From positions 1 through 47,442 of the forward strand of contig NZ_JACJTD010000054.1 in NCBI RefSeq assembly GCF_014698505.1: 47,442 nucleotides of DNA. The letters are read 5' to 3'. Origin of the DNA: Nostoc foliaceum FACHB-393. GTDB lineage: Bacteria > Cyanobacteriota > Cyanobacteriia > Cyanobacteriales > Nostocaceae. Positions 6,816 to 15,264 of this stretch are shown piece after piece (within the stretch, counting starts at the first letter, position 1; every line of letters starts with the position of its first letter). The notes under the pieces are model-generated. The model made no database searches, was not told the DNA's origin, and saw only the letters and a program-made list of their open reading frames with translations. Made by a program: the position numbers and the translations under genes.

Positions 6816-8870
6816 CCCTTCTCGGATATTCAAAACCATTGGGCACGCTTATTTATTACAGCCTTAGCCCAACGTGGTATTGTCAGTGGGTTGCCGAATG
6901 GCACCTATCGCCCCGATAACTCACTCACCCGCGCTGAATTTGCCGCCATCATCGCCAAGGCATTTCCGACAGTTTCCAAGAAGCGGCAGTATGTGCCTTT
7001 TGTTGATGTACCCACTAATTATTGGGCAGCAGCCGCCATTCAAACAGCTTACGAAAAAGCATTTATTAGCGGGTTTCCTGATAAAAGTTTCCGTTCCGCT
7101 AACCGAATTACTCGCGTGGAAGTTTTAGTTTCTTTGGTAGCAGGTTTAGAAATTGCCACCAAGGTAAAACCTGACCTCCTCTCACAACTCCCACAAATTT
7201 ATCAAGATTCTGTTCAGATTCCTGGGTATGGTAGAAATCAGGTAGCTATTGCCACCAGTGCTGGATTGGTGGTTAGTTCCCCAAATGTGAAATTACTCAA
7301 TCCTAATCTCGCAGCCACCCGTGCAGATGTGGCAGTGATTATTTATCAAGCTTTGGTGTATTTAGGTGAGGCAGAAAAAATTGCTTCTAGTTACCTAGTG
7401 CAGCCGCCATTACCAACGCCGACACCAACACCAACGCCAACACCCATACCAATACCAACGCCGACACCCACACCTGTTGGTAGCGTTAAGGTAAATCATA
7501 GCCGGGAATTTCGGGGGGCATGGGTAGCATCCGTGTGGTATAGCAATTGGCCTTCCAAGGCGGGACTTTCTGTTGCCCAACAAAAAGCTGAACTTAGCGA
7601 AATTATTAGTAAATTACAAGCACTAAACTTCAATGCCCTCATCTTCCAGGTGCGACCGGAGGGAGACGCTTTATATGAATCTCAATTAGAGCCTTGGAGT
7701 GCTTGGATTACCGGAACTCAGGGAAAAGTACCGGAACCATTTTATGATCCTTTAGCGTTTGCGATCGCAGAATGTCATAAGCGCAACATTGAACTTCATG
7801 CTTGGTTCAACCCCTACCGCGCCAGCACTTCTACAGACCCAGCCAAAACAGTCCGTCCCCACATAGCAGCTACCAATCCAGAAAGCGTTTATTTGTGGAA
7901 AACTCAACGCTGGATGGACCCAGGACTGAAAATAGTTCAGGATAGAGCTTACAACGTAATTCTTGATGTAGTGAAGCGCTACGATGTTGATGGCATTCAC
8001 TTAGATGATTATTTTTATCCATATCCCATTGAGGGACAACCTTTTCCCGATGACAAAACCTACGCTGCATATAAAGCAGCTGGTGGTACACTCAGCCTTG
8101 GCGACTGGCGACGGGATAATGTTAACAGAATGGTACAGCGCCTCTGGCAGGGAATTAAAGCAACTAAACCTGACGTTAAATTTGGTATTAGTCCCTTTGG
8201 GATTTATCGTCCCGGACAACCCACTGGTATTACTGGGTTAGATGCTTACAATGTGCTGTATGCTGACGCAAAGAAATGGTTAGAAGAAGGCTGGATTGAT
8301 TATATCGCGCCTCAACTTTACTGGCGCACAGACCAACCGCAACAAAGTTATTCGGCGTTGCTACAGTGGTGGACACAGGTAAACACAAAGCAAAGACACG
8401 TTTACGCTGGTAACAATTTGACAGAACCAAGCAACAAGAGTCGCGAGAGTGATGAGATTGAAAAGCAGGTGAAAATTAGTCGTAGTCAGGCTGGACGGTT
8501 GTCACTGGGGAATATCTTTTTTAATGTCGGTGTTTTGACGGAAAATAGTCAGGGTATTGCTGATAAATTCCAAAGTCTGCTTTATAACAAACCTGCTCTA
8601 CCTCCAACTTTGTCTTGGCAGGATAAAACACCGCCCCCTCCACCCATTGGACTACAAGTCAATAACCGCAAACTGAGTTGGCAGCCTGGTGATAATCAGC
8701 CAGTTCGTTCTTGGACACTTTATCGGCTAAGTGGCGATACTTGGACAATTCAGCGAATTTTGTCTGCTGGCACAACCTTCGCAACCGTTCAACAAGCGGG
8801 AACCTATGCCGTATGTGCGGTGGATAGATTAGCGAATGAAAGTGTGGGAACAGTTATTACAGTTAGTTGA
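6798..8870 (+). CDS. SLH-domain family 10-like glycoside hydrolase (GHL10/DUF187)
   Basis: The 690-residue protein begins with three S-layer homology repeats (about 7-50, 68-112 and 125-185). FSDIQNHWARLFITALAQRG and NGTYRPDNSLTRAEFAA are typical SLH blocks, which bind peptidoglycan-linked polymers. A Pro-Thr linker (about 205-228, PTPTPTP) joins a GHL10 catalytic domain, about 235-560. This has REFRGAWVAS at its start, the FQVRPEGDALYES strand, a HAWFNPYRAS strand and the acidic GIHLDDYFYPYP motif near residue 400. The C-terminal 90 residues resemble a fibronectin-III module. Related enzymes act on cell-wall or polysaccharide glycans. No signal peptide precedes the first SLH repeat, although the domains imply export; upstream in-frame sequence has stops. 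Confidence 0.85.
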   Translation: MVSTATPFSDIQNHWARLFITALAQRGIVSGLPNGTYRPDNSLTRAEFAAIIAKAFPTVSKKRQYVPFVDVPTNYWAAAAIQTAYEKAFISGFPDKSFRSANRITRVEVLVSLVAGLEIATKVKPDLLSQLPQIYQDSVQIPGYGRNQVAIATSAGLVVSSPNVKLLNPNLAATRADVAVIIYQALVYLGEAEKIASSYLVQPPLPTPTPTPTPTPIPIPTPTPTPVGSVKVNHSREFRGAWVASVWYSNWPSKAGLSVAQQKAELSEIISKLQALNFNALIFQVRPEGDALYESQLEPWSAWITGTQGKVPEPFYDPLAFAIAECHKRNIELHAWFNPYRASTSTDPAKTVRPHIAATNPESVYLWKTQRWMDPGLKIVQDRAYNVILDVVKRYDVDGIHLDDYFYPYPIEGQPFPDDKTYAAYKAAGGTLSLGDWRRDNVNRMVQRLWQGIKATKPDVKFGISPFGIYRPGQPTGITGLDAYNVLYADAKKWLEEGWIDYIAPQLYWRTDQPQQSYSALLQWWTQVNTKQRHVYAGNNLTEPSNKSRESDEIEKQVKISRSQAGRLSLGNIFFNVGVLTENSQGIADKFQSLLYNKPALPPTLSWQDKTPPPPPIGLQVNNRKLSWQPGDNQPVRSWTLYRLSGDTWTIQRILSAGTTFATVQQAGTYAVCAVDRLANESVGTVITVS

Positions 8871-9255
8871 CAAAAGTGCGTTCTATGAGTGCGATCGCGA
8901 TCGCTGCGGTGGGTAATGTGTGTGTAGGCGCAGCCGGTCGTAGACATCGCACTTAATACTGAACCAGTTAGGGCCAGTCAGCTTTTGCTGATTTCTGGCT
9001 TGTGTGCAAGTCTATTTGCATAGTTCACGCATAGTCATATTCATCCTTTTTTTGATGAAGGGCTAAGATTTCCATAGGTTTTAAGGAGCGGATTCACCTT
9101 TCGGTAGATTTAGACAGAATTATTAAAACAGTATATTTGGATGGGGTAACACATAATTTGCCACAAAACCTCATGCCAAATCAGTAATTTCTATATCAAC
9201 AGATGAAATTTTGATTTAATTCTAGTTAATTTGTTCCTTAAGTTCCTCACAAGCC
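8871..9255. other. Intergenic region with dispersed repeat
   Basis: No gene found. It contains overlapping HIP1 palindromes near 8891-8904 and one copy of the dispersed repeat (8924-8950). The remaining AT-rich part probably carries the promoter of the efflux adaptor gene. Confidence 0.55.
8924..8950 (-). repeat. Dispersed intergenic repeat, copy 1
   Basis: Reverse-orientation, diverged copy of the family whose core is GTCTACGACGGGCTACGCC; here the complement reads GTCTACGACCGGCTGCGCC. Confidence 0.7.
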
Positions 9256-10566
9256 ATGACATCCCCTGAGCCTCAAACTGATTTTGGAGACAAAGCTCCA
9301 CAAACCTCATTTGAGCCACCTTCTGGAAAACGGCGGTGGCTTTGGTTGTTTTTAGCAGCACTACTATTGTTAGGGGGCGGAGCAACTCTAGTTTGGCGCT
9401 TGCTCACTCCGCAAAATTCAGCACCTTCAACTGCTAATACTCAACCTCAAGGGGTAAGAGTCAAAATATCGACAGTACAAAGCGGCATAATTGAGGAAAG
9501 TTCAGATTTTATTGCTAGCCTAAAGTCCCAGCGCTCAGTCACGCTCCAGCCGAGGATTCAGGGCCAAATTACTCAGATATTTGTGAAATCGGGAGATCCA
9601 GTCGCCGAAGGAGCAGCAATTCTCCAAGTAGATCCTACGCGACAAACAGGTGCTAGTGGAAGCAATGCTGTGCCTCCAGCATTTTTAATGCAACTGGCAA
9701 ATGCCCGCGCTACACTCAAATCTCTGGAAGCAGAACGATCATCCTATGTTGCAAATGTGCAATTGTATCAGCAGAATTATGAAAAGTTTGTCACTCTAGC
9801 TGAACAAGGAGCCGTATCTCGACAAACTAGCAATCAGTTCGCTGATAGGCTCGCCAATGCTAAGACTAGTCTTGATGCAATTGATTCCAGGATTCAAGCA
9901 CAACGAGCCAACATATTGCAGGCTGAAAAAACCTTACAGCAAGCTAATGTAAATATTCAAACACAACAGCCCCAGTCCGACAAAATTACTGCTCCCTTTA
10001 GTGGCACAGTTGGCAACATCGCTCTGAAAGTCGGTGATTTAGTTAATACATCCACACAATTAGTTAATATTACGCAAAATCGACCTTTAGAAGTGAATAT
10101 CTCTGTGCCATTACAGCAAGGGCCGCAATTGCGTAAGGGAATGCCAGTGGAGGTTATGAACACACAAGGTCAAAAGCTAGGTAGAAGTAGGGTCTTTTTC
10201 ATTGCGCCTAGCGCCAGTAATGAAACACAAGGGATACTGATCAAAGCACTTTTTGATAACCCTAATGGGCAGCTACGTGCAGATCAATTGGTAAGGGCTA
10301 GAGTGTTCTGGAATCAGCGTCCCGGAATTTTAATCCCCACAACAGCCATGACTCGTGTAGGTGGGGACACTTTTGTTTATGTAGTTGAAACAGAAACGTC
10401 TCCCCAAGGTGGATCTCAACAAGTAGCTCGGCAAAAGCGAGTGAAGCTAGGCGAGATCAAAGACAATAATTACCAAGTTATTGACGGATTACAGCCAGAA
10501 GATAAAGTTATTATTTCAGGGTTACTCAATCTCAGAGATGGTGTTGCGATCGTTCCAGAAAGTTAA
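9256..10566 (+). CDS. HlyD/AcrA-type periplasmic adaptor of an efflux pump
   Basis: The 436-residue protein has a short cytoplasmic N-terminus and one membrane helix (about 27-50, WLWLFLAALLLLGGG). A split barrel-sandwich domain follows: VTLQPRIQGQITQIFVKSGD on one side and APFSGTVGNIALKVGDLV on the other. Between these lies a long coiled-coil hairpin, about 145-240 (NARATLKSLEAERSSYV). The C-terminal part (GILIPTTAMTRVGGDTFVYV, then VKLGEIKDNNYQVIDGL) is the membrane-proximal beta domain. This is the adaptor of RND tripartite pumps. No RND pump or TolC gene is adjacent: a dead SDR gene and an OYE follow, so the partner must be encoded elsewhere or lost. Confidence 0.85.
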   Translation: MTSPEPQTDFGDKAPQTSFEPPSGKRRWLWLFLAALLLLGGGATLVWRLLTPQNSAPSTANTQPQGVRVKISTVQSGIIEESSDFIASLKSQRSVTLQPRIQGQITQIFVKSGDPVAEGAAILQVDPTRQTGASGSNAVPPAFLMQLANARATLKSLEAERSSYVANVQLYQQNYEKFVTLAEQGAVSRQTSNQFADRLANAKTSLDAIDSRIQAQRANILQAEKTLQQANVNIQTQQPQSDKITAPFSGTVGNIALKVGDLVNTSTQLVNITQNRPLEVNISVPLQQGPQLRKGMPVEVMNTQGQKLGRSRVFFIAPSASNETQGILIKALFDNPNGQLRADQLVRARVFWNQRPGILIPTTAMTRVGGDTFVYVVETETSPQGGSQQVARQKRVKLGEIKDNNYQVIDGLQPEDKVIISGLLNLRDGVAIVPES

Positions 10567-10698
10567 TTAAGGGGAATGGGGAACAGGGACGCAGGGAAGA
10601 AATAACTAATTACTAATGACAGCGATCGCTAAATTTAACCTTGGTGCAGTACTTTAACAGCAGATAATCACTTTGGCAAAATAAAACCAGATTAATCT

Positions 10699-11013
10699 AT
10701 GGCATCAATAGCCGGGAAAGTTGCAATTATTACTGGTGCATCGCGGGGAATTGGACGAGCTGTTGCACTCAAGTTAGCTAAAGAATTGGGTGCAAAAGCG
10801 ATCGCAGTTAATGTTATTTCTCCTGGCCCCACCGATACAGAACTGTTTTGAGAAGGCAAAACACAAGAACAGATAGACCGTTTAGCCCAAATGGCTGCCT
10901 TTGGCAAACTTGGAGATGTGCAAGAAATCGCCGACATAGTAGCATTTCTTGGTAGCGACGAAGCCAGGTGGATCACCGGGCAAAACATCCGCGTAAACGG
11001 TGGAATCGCGTGA
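10699..11013 (+). pseudogene. Short-chain dehydrogenase/reductase, internally deleted and stopped
   Basis: The frame begins MASIAGKVAIITGASRGIGR, a perfect Rossmann glycine motif (TGASRGIG) of classical SDR enzymes. After LKLAKELGAK it jumps straight to VNVISPGPTDTELF, a block that in intact SDRs lies about 130 residues later. The catalytic Ser and YxxxK region is therefore missing. An in-frame TGA follows at 10849-10851, then the frame continues with the usual end, LGSDEARWITGQNIRVNGG, to a TGA at 11011. The deletion joins two LAKELGAK-like segments, which suggests recombination between similar sequences. The next gene begins about 100 bp downstream on the same strand. Confidence 0.9.
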
Positions 11014-11110
11014 GGCGATTAAAGCTTTCCTCATAAAAGCGATATTCCCCGTTTCAAAACCTCAGCCGATAATGTGCAACGCCGTTAATCTACCAATAGA
11101 AATTTCAGCC

Positions 11111-12205
11111 ATGAATTCCAATATCAATCTTTTCACCCCAGTTCAGCTTGGCCCTTACACCTTACCAAACCGGATCGTAATGGCACCGATGACGCGTTTA
11201 CGGGCAATTGCAAGCATCCCAAACTCGCTCATGGCAACTTACTACGCGCAACGCGCTAGTGCTGGGCTGGTCGTTACCGAATGTACAATGGTTTCACCTT
11301 TAAGTTTAGGATACATCAACTGCCCAGGTATTTACTCAGAAGAACAAGTGGCAGGATGGCAGTTGACAACTAATGCAGTACATGAACAAGGGGGCAGAAT
11401 TTTTTTGCAACTTTGGCATTCTGGGAGAGTTTCTCACTCGGCTTTAATTGGTGGAGAATTGCCAGTTGCTCCTAGTGCGATCGCAGGAGTTGGCTCACTC
11501 CATACACCCATAGGTAAAGTATCATTGGAAACTCCCCGTGCTTTAGAAACCCAAGAAATTTCTGAGATTGTCGAGCAATTTGGCAAAGGCGCAGAAAATG
11601 CCCTGGCGGCTGGATTTGATGGGATTGAACTTCATGGTGCATTTGGCTATTTAATCGACCAATTCCTCCAAGATAGCTCGAACCAGCGCACAGATGAGTA
11701 TGGCGGTTCCATAGAAAAGCGTAGCCGATTCCTCTTAGAAGTTGTGGAAGCAGTCGCTAGCGTTTGGGGTGCCAACCGTGTTGGTATCAAGCTTTCACCA
11801 AGTAACACTTTCTACGGAATGCATGACTCCAACCCTCAAGAAACTTTTAGTTATGTCATCAAAGCTCTTAATCCCTTTGGACTTGCCTATCTTCACCTGA
11901 TGGAACCGAACGAAGTCGATTTAGCAACCCGCGAAGTCATGAACCCTGTTACACCTTACTTTCGCCAAATATTCCAAGGTACTTTGATTACCAATGGTGG
12001 CTACGATCGCCCAACAGGAGATAGTATTCTTGCCAGCAGCAACGCAGATTTAGTTTCTTTTGGCAAGTTATTTCTTGCTAATCCTGACTTACCAAAACGC
12101 TTAGAACTGAACGCACATTTGAACACCCCAGAGCCAAAGACATTTTATGCACCTGACGCAACAGGATATACCGATTACCCATTTTTAGAACTTCAGACCA
12201 CTTGA
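11111..12205 (+). CDS. Old Yellow Enzyme family alkene reductase
   Basis: The 364-residue protein is a TIM-barrel FMN enzyme of the OYE/NemA family, which reduces activated C=C bonds with NAD(P)H. It begins NLFTPVQLGPYTLPNRIVMA, followed by PMTR, the usual first strand of the barrel. Later blocks are FLQLWHSGRVSH, ELHGAFGYLIDQFLQDSSNQ, RTDEYGGSIEKRSRF, and the C-terminal LITNGGY and DLVSFGKLFLANPDLPKRL FMN-phosphate motifs. The paired substrate-binding residues are usually His-x-x-Asn or His-x-x-His; here they read His175-x-x-Phe178. I chose ATG 11111 because the longer frame runs into the preceding pseudogene. The gene may have been co-transcribed with the SDR before its decay. Confidence 0.88.
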   Translation: MNSNINLFTPVQLGPYTLPNRIVMAPMTRLRAIASIPNSLMATYYAQRASAGLVVTECTMVSPLSLGYINCPGIYSEEQVAGWQLTTNAVHEQGGRIFLQLWHSGRVSHSALIGGELPVAPSAIAGVGSLHTPIGKVSLETPRALETQEISEIVEQFGKGAENALAAGFDGIELHGAFGYLIDQFLQDSSNQRTDEYGGSIEKRSRFLLEVVEAVASVWGANRVGIKLSPSNTFYGMHDSNPQETFSYVIKALNPFGLAYLHLMEPNEVDLATREVMNPVTPYFRQIFQGTLITNGGYDRPTGDSILASSNADLVSFGKLFLANPDLPKRLELNAHLNTPEPKTFYAPDATGYTDYPFLELQTT

Positions 12206-12513
12206 AAGAATCACAATTACAGCAAAATTCAGAATTCAGGAGTAAAACACGCTTTATATCTGGGTAATAGACTTAGCTTGTGTACCTCACAAACTTTAAA
12301 TTTGCTGTATCTCTAAATCAAAAGTAGAATTTGTCATCTGTAAAACTTTTCGGTTTTATAATTGTCCAAGAGCAGCTAACAAAACGGATTGCTAAATATG
12401 AGCTGAAAAAGTTTGTATAAATCATTTATAACTTATACAAATAACGGCTCGTGTATCCGGTTGTAAAGTCTGTATTCTCACGCTAAATATCACTTTGCAG
12501 GCATCCAAAAATT
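12206..12513. other. Promoter region of the rubrerythrin gene
   Basis: About 308 bp without a gene. It is AT-rich and should hold the end of the OYE transcript and the rubrerythrin promoter. No clear operator palindrome could be identified. Confidence 0.45.
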
Positions 12514-13227
12514 ATGGATTTATCCAACTTTACTACACTTCAAAACTTAGAAGCTGCTTTCGGTGGTGAATCGATGGCAAATCGCAAGTATCTGTTTTTT
12601 GCTGACGTGGCGCGTCAACTTGGGTTTACAGACTTGGCGAAACTCTTTAAAGAAACAGCAGATCAAGAAACCGAACACGCTTTTGCACATTTTAAGTTGC
12701 TGCATCCAGAACTGGTGGTAGAAGATTCAGCTGCTTTAACTGATGAACAAAAGCGGGAAATTATATCTCGCTGCTTATCTTTAGCAATTGAAGGGGAGAC
12801 TTACGAATATACCACAATGTATCCAGAATTTGCCGCAGATGCTCAACGCGATCGCGACAATCCTGCGGCTGAAGAATTTCTTAAACAAGTTAAAGAATCT
12901 ACCGATCATGCCAACACATTTCGGGAAGCTGCACACCGTTTTGGCTTGTTAAAATTCATCGAAAATTACCACGCAGATCGCTACGCTGAAGCCTTAGAAG
13001 TATTAAATGGAGGACAAACAGCAACCAGAGTTGCAGGTGAAGATCCTAAAACTCGGAAATGGATTTGTAGACAATGCAGCATGATTTACGATCCAGTCGC
13101 TGGCGATCCTGATTCGGGAATTGCACCGGGTACACCTTTTGAAGAAATTCCCGATGACTGGGAATGTCCAATTTGCGGTGCTAGCAAAAAAACCTTTAAA
13201 CCATTTGAGGAAAAAGTTGCAGCTTAA
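12514..13227 (+). CDS. rbr: Rubrerythrin
   Basis: The 237-residue protein combines a ferritin-like diiron domain (about 1-165) and a C-terminal rubredoxin domain. Diiron ligands appear as LEAAFGGESMANRKY, the KETADQETEHA segment, EGETYEYTTMYPEF and KESTDHANTFREAAHRF. The rubredoxin iron site is WICRQCSMIYDP plus WECPICGASK: four cysteines in two CxxC pairs. Rubrerythrin reduces hydrogen peroxide in the cytoplasm; in heterocystous cyanobacteria a rubrerythrin protects nitrogenase-bearing cells. It is a single-gene unit closed by a strong terminator at 13264. Length and motifs are intact. Confidence 0.93.
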   Translation: MDLSNFTTLQNLEAAFGGESMANRKYLFFADVARQLGFTDLAKLFKETADQETEHAFAHFKLLHPELVVEDSAALTDEQKREIISRCLSLAIEGETYEYTTMYPEFAADAQRDRDNPAAEEFLKQVKESTDHANTFREAAHRFGLLKFIENYHADRYAEALEVLNGGQTATRVAGEDPKTRKWICRQCSMIYDPVAGDPDSGIAPGTPFEEIPDDWECPICGASKKTFKPFEEKVAA

Positions 13228-13263
13228 GACGACAATCAAGTAGGCACTCTTTTTTAGTACATC

Positions 13264-13298
13264 AACGCGAAGCGTCTTCAGAGATGCTTCGCGTTTTT
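13264..13298 (+). terminator. Rho-independent terminator of the rubrerythrin gene
   Basis: A 10-bp perfect stem, AACGCGAAGC with GCTTCGCGTT, encloses a 12-base loop and runs into TTTTT. It lies 36 bp after the rubrerythrin stop and just before the next gene, so it separates the two units. Confidence 0.85.
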
Positions 13299-13323
13299 GA
13301 TTATTTATACACAAGGTAGGATC

Positions 13324-14526
13324 ATGAATTCACCAGAAGATAACAGTCAATTTGAACGACAGAAGCCAATTTATCTAGAGTTAAATTTCCAGATTATTTG
13401 TGCAGTTGCATTGATTGCTGTTATCGGAGTTTCTAGCGTGACTCCGGCTTTTCCCAAGTTAGCCAAAGACTTAAATATCAATCCTAAAAATTTGGGTTTA
13501 TTGATTACAGCATTTACATTACCATCTTTGATTTTAGGGCCAATTATTGGTATTTTTGCCGATAGATGGGGTAGAAAGAGAATTATCGTTCCTTCACTGT
13601 TTTTATTTGGCATAGCTGGTACAGCTTGCGCCTTTGCCCGCGATTTTAATTTATTGCTATGGTTGCGTTTGCTGCAAGGAATTGGTGCTGCTTCTTTGCT
13701 TTCTCTGAGTATCACCTTAATCGGCGATTTATACACAGGTGACAGACGGATTACGGCAATGGGTTACAATGCAAGTATCAGCAGCGTCGGCACATCAAGT
13801 TATCCAATAATCGGTGGCGCATTAGCAACAATGGGCTGGTATTATCCCTTCATGCTGCCCATATTAGCGATTCCTCTAGGGTTACTGGTGTTGTTTGCAC
13901 TCAAGAATCCAGAACCAAAAGGCAATCGCAATCTCAAAGAGTATTTAAGCAATGCAGTAAAAGTTCTCAAAAATCGTCAGCTATTTGGACTTTTTATTGC
14001 CAGTGCGGCTAACTTTGTTTTCCTGTATGGCGCTTACGTTACCTATTTACCACAGCTCATGAACGATACCTTCAAAGCGCCGCCCACCATTATTGGATTG
14101 CTACTTTCTAGTGTTTCCGTGGCAATTACTATCACATCTTCCCAGTTAGGCAGATTGGCTAGAAGATTTCCTGCCACAAATTTGATTAGTGCATCTTATA
14201 TTTTTTATGCTTTAGCTATGTTAATTATTCCCTTTGTGCAAAATATCTGGTTACTATTAATCCCCAGCACAATTTTTGGTATTGGGCTTGGTATGGGTTT
14301 TCCTAGTATCCAAACACTTTTAGCAGATTTAGCACCAAGAGAATATTTAGCGACGATTATATCGGTAAACGGGACATTCTTTGGGTTAGGGCAAACATTA
14401 GGGCCGTTGTTGATGGGCTATGCGTTTGGTTTTGGCGGAATTAGTAGCGTGTTTTATGCGGCGACTGGTTTTGCGATTCTGATATTTTTTGTGTTTAGGT
14501 ATTGCACTTGTGTAAAAGGAGTTTAA
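13324..14526 (+). CDS. MFS transporter (drug:H+ antiporter-like)
   Basis: A 400-residue membrane protein with about 12 hydrophobic helices. The MFS signature between helices 2 and 3 is GIFADRWGRKRII. Helix 5 has the GGALATMGWYYPFMLP block that resembles the antiporter motif C region (IIGGALA). A central cytoplasmic loop (NPEPKGNRNLKEYL) divides the two six-helix halves. It likely exports small molecules or drugs with proton exchange; the substrate is not deducible. ATG 13324 (MNSPEDNSQF) is preceded by a GGTAGGA-like ribosome site; the longer frame would start in the terminator. The very C-terminus (YCTCVKGV) is short after helix 12. Confidence 0.85.
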   Translation: MNSPEDNSQFERQKPIYLELNFQIICAVALIAVIGVSSVTPAFPKLAKDLNINPKNLGLLITAFTLPSLILGPIIGIFADRWGRKRIIVPSLFLFGIAGTACAFARDFNLLLWLRLLQGIGAASLLSLSITLIGDLYTGDRRITAMGYNASISSVGTSSYPIIGGALATMGWYYPFMLPILAIPLGLLVLFALKNPEPKGNRNLKEYLSNAVKVLKNRQLFGLFIASAANFVFLYGAYVTYLPQLMNDTFKAPPTIIGLLLSSVSVAITITSSQLGRLARRFPATNLISASYIFYALAMLIIPFVQNIWLLLIPSTIFGIGLGMGFPSIQTLLADLAPREYLATIISVNGTFFGLGQTLGPLLMGYAFGFGGISSVFYAATGFAILIFFVFRYCTCVKGV

Positions 14527-14675
14527 CCATTTCCTCCTAAAATTCGCTCATTAGATTATGGCGGTTCTCATTTGCATAACAATACAAAAAACTTTATCCC
14601 ATCCTATTTTATATTTCTGTGTGATTGGGCGAGGTTTTTAGATAAGGCAAGTTACAAGAAAGGGGAAGTTTGTTT

Positions 14676-14864
14676 TTGCTAGTCGAAACAATGGCATTGT
14701 TAGTCGATACAATGGCATTGTTAGTCGATACAATCGCATTGTTAGTCGATACAATCGCATTGTCAGTCGATACAATCGCATTGTTAGTCGATACAATCGC
14801 ATTGTTAGTCGATACAATCACATTGTTAGTCGATACAATCGCATTGTCAGTCGATACAATCGCA
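14676..14864. repeat. 21-bp tandem repeat, nine units
   Basis: Nine head-to-tail copies of TTGTTAGTCGATACAATCGC plus one A, exactly in 21-bp register. Most copies differ at one or two bases (T/C in TTGTT, G/C in ATCGC). Each unit contains a small inverted repeat, ATTGT and ACAAT around an 8-base centre. The 21-bp period leaves both strands open, which explains the artificial reading frames here. It sits between the MFS gene and the transaldolase group. There are no spacers, so it is not a CRISPR. Confidence 0.95.
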
Positions 14865-14966
14865 TATTGAACAAATATGTTCAGGAAGTGAGAGTATTTT
14901 CAATGCGACGGTCGGGGATGAGCCACATAACTGCAACCAGAACGTATAGAAGCGATCGCAAAATAT

Positions 14967-15155
14967 TTAATTCTCACTCGTCAATTTCTGGCGCAATCCC
15001 CGAATAGCAGCGCTAGTATTACGCTCATAGGCAATTTTTAAACACTCTGTGACTACCTCTGACACATTTATGTTGGGAAAATAACGGCTACTGGTTTCAA
15101 CAGTGTAGTGATCGCCTGCAACCTGTAAATCACAAGCTGAATATTTAAATATCAA
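14967..15155 (-). CDS. Small hypothetical protein downstream of transaldolase
   Basis: A 62-codon frame with TTG start overlapping the TGA of the tiny membrane ORF before it. The sequence YSACDLQVAGDHYTVETSSR then VVTECLKIAYERNTSAAIRG has a balanced, protein-like composition and ends in a charged helix (LRQKLTSEN). No domain is recognised. It would be the third gene of a leftward transaldolase unit. The lack of an ATG makes the start uncertain, and it may be the remnant of a longer gene. Confidence 0.4.
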   Translation of the reverse strand: MIFKYSACDLQVAGDHYTVETSSRYFPNINVSEVVTECLKIAYERNTSAAIRGLRQKLTSEN

Positions 15156-15244
15156 CTGCTGCGGCTGAAAAATACAGCAGCGACAATAATTAAACCTAAA
15201 AGTACTAGAGGAACCCAGAGATTAGGGATATCTGACAAACTCAT
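15152..15244 (-). CDS. 30-residue single-pass membrane protein (sORF)
   Basis: An ATG-started 30-codon frame encodes MSLSDIPNLWVPLVLLGL followed by IIVAAVFFSRSS. It is a polar start, one 17-residue hydrophobic helix and a basic Ser-Arg end. This is the form of small cyanobacterial membrane proteins such as photosystem and cytochrome subunits, though it matches none I know. It lies 20 bp after the transaldolase stop on the same strand, and its stop overlaps the start of the next small ORF. No clear ribosome site is seen. Confidence 0.5.
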   Translation of the reverse strand: MSLSDIPNLWVPLVLLGLIIVAAVFFSRSS

Positions 15245-15264
15245 ATTTAATTACGAATTACGAA

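Noticed and set aside
14676..14864. Possible CRISPR array
   Set aside because: The units are contiguous with a 21-bp period and no unique spacers, and no cas genes are nearby.
14609..14870. Long open frames on both strands giving LVDTIAL or VSTNNAI heptapeptides
   Set aside because: They are products of the 21-bp tandem repeat, whose length is a multiple of three and contains no stop; no ribosome site or non-repeat coding sequence accompanies them.
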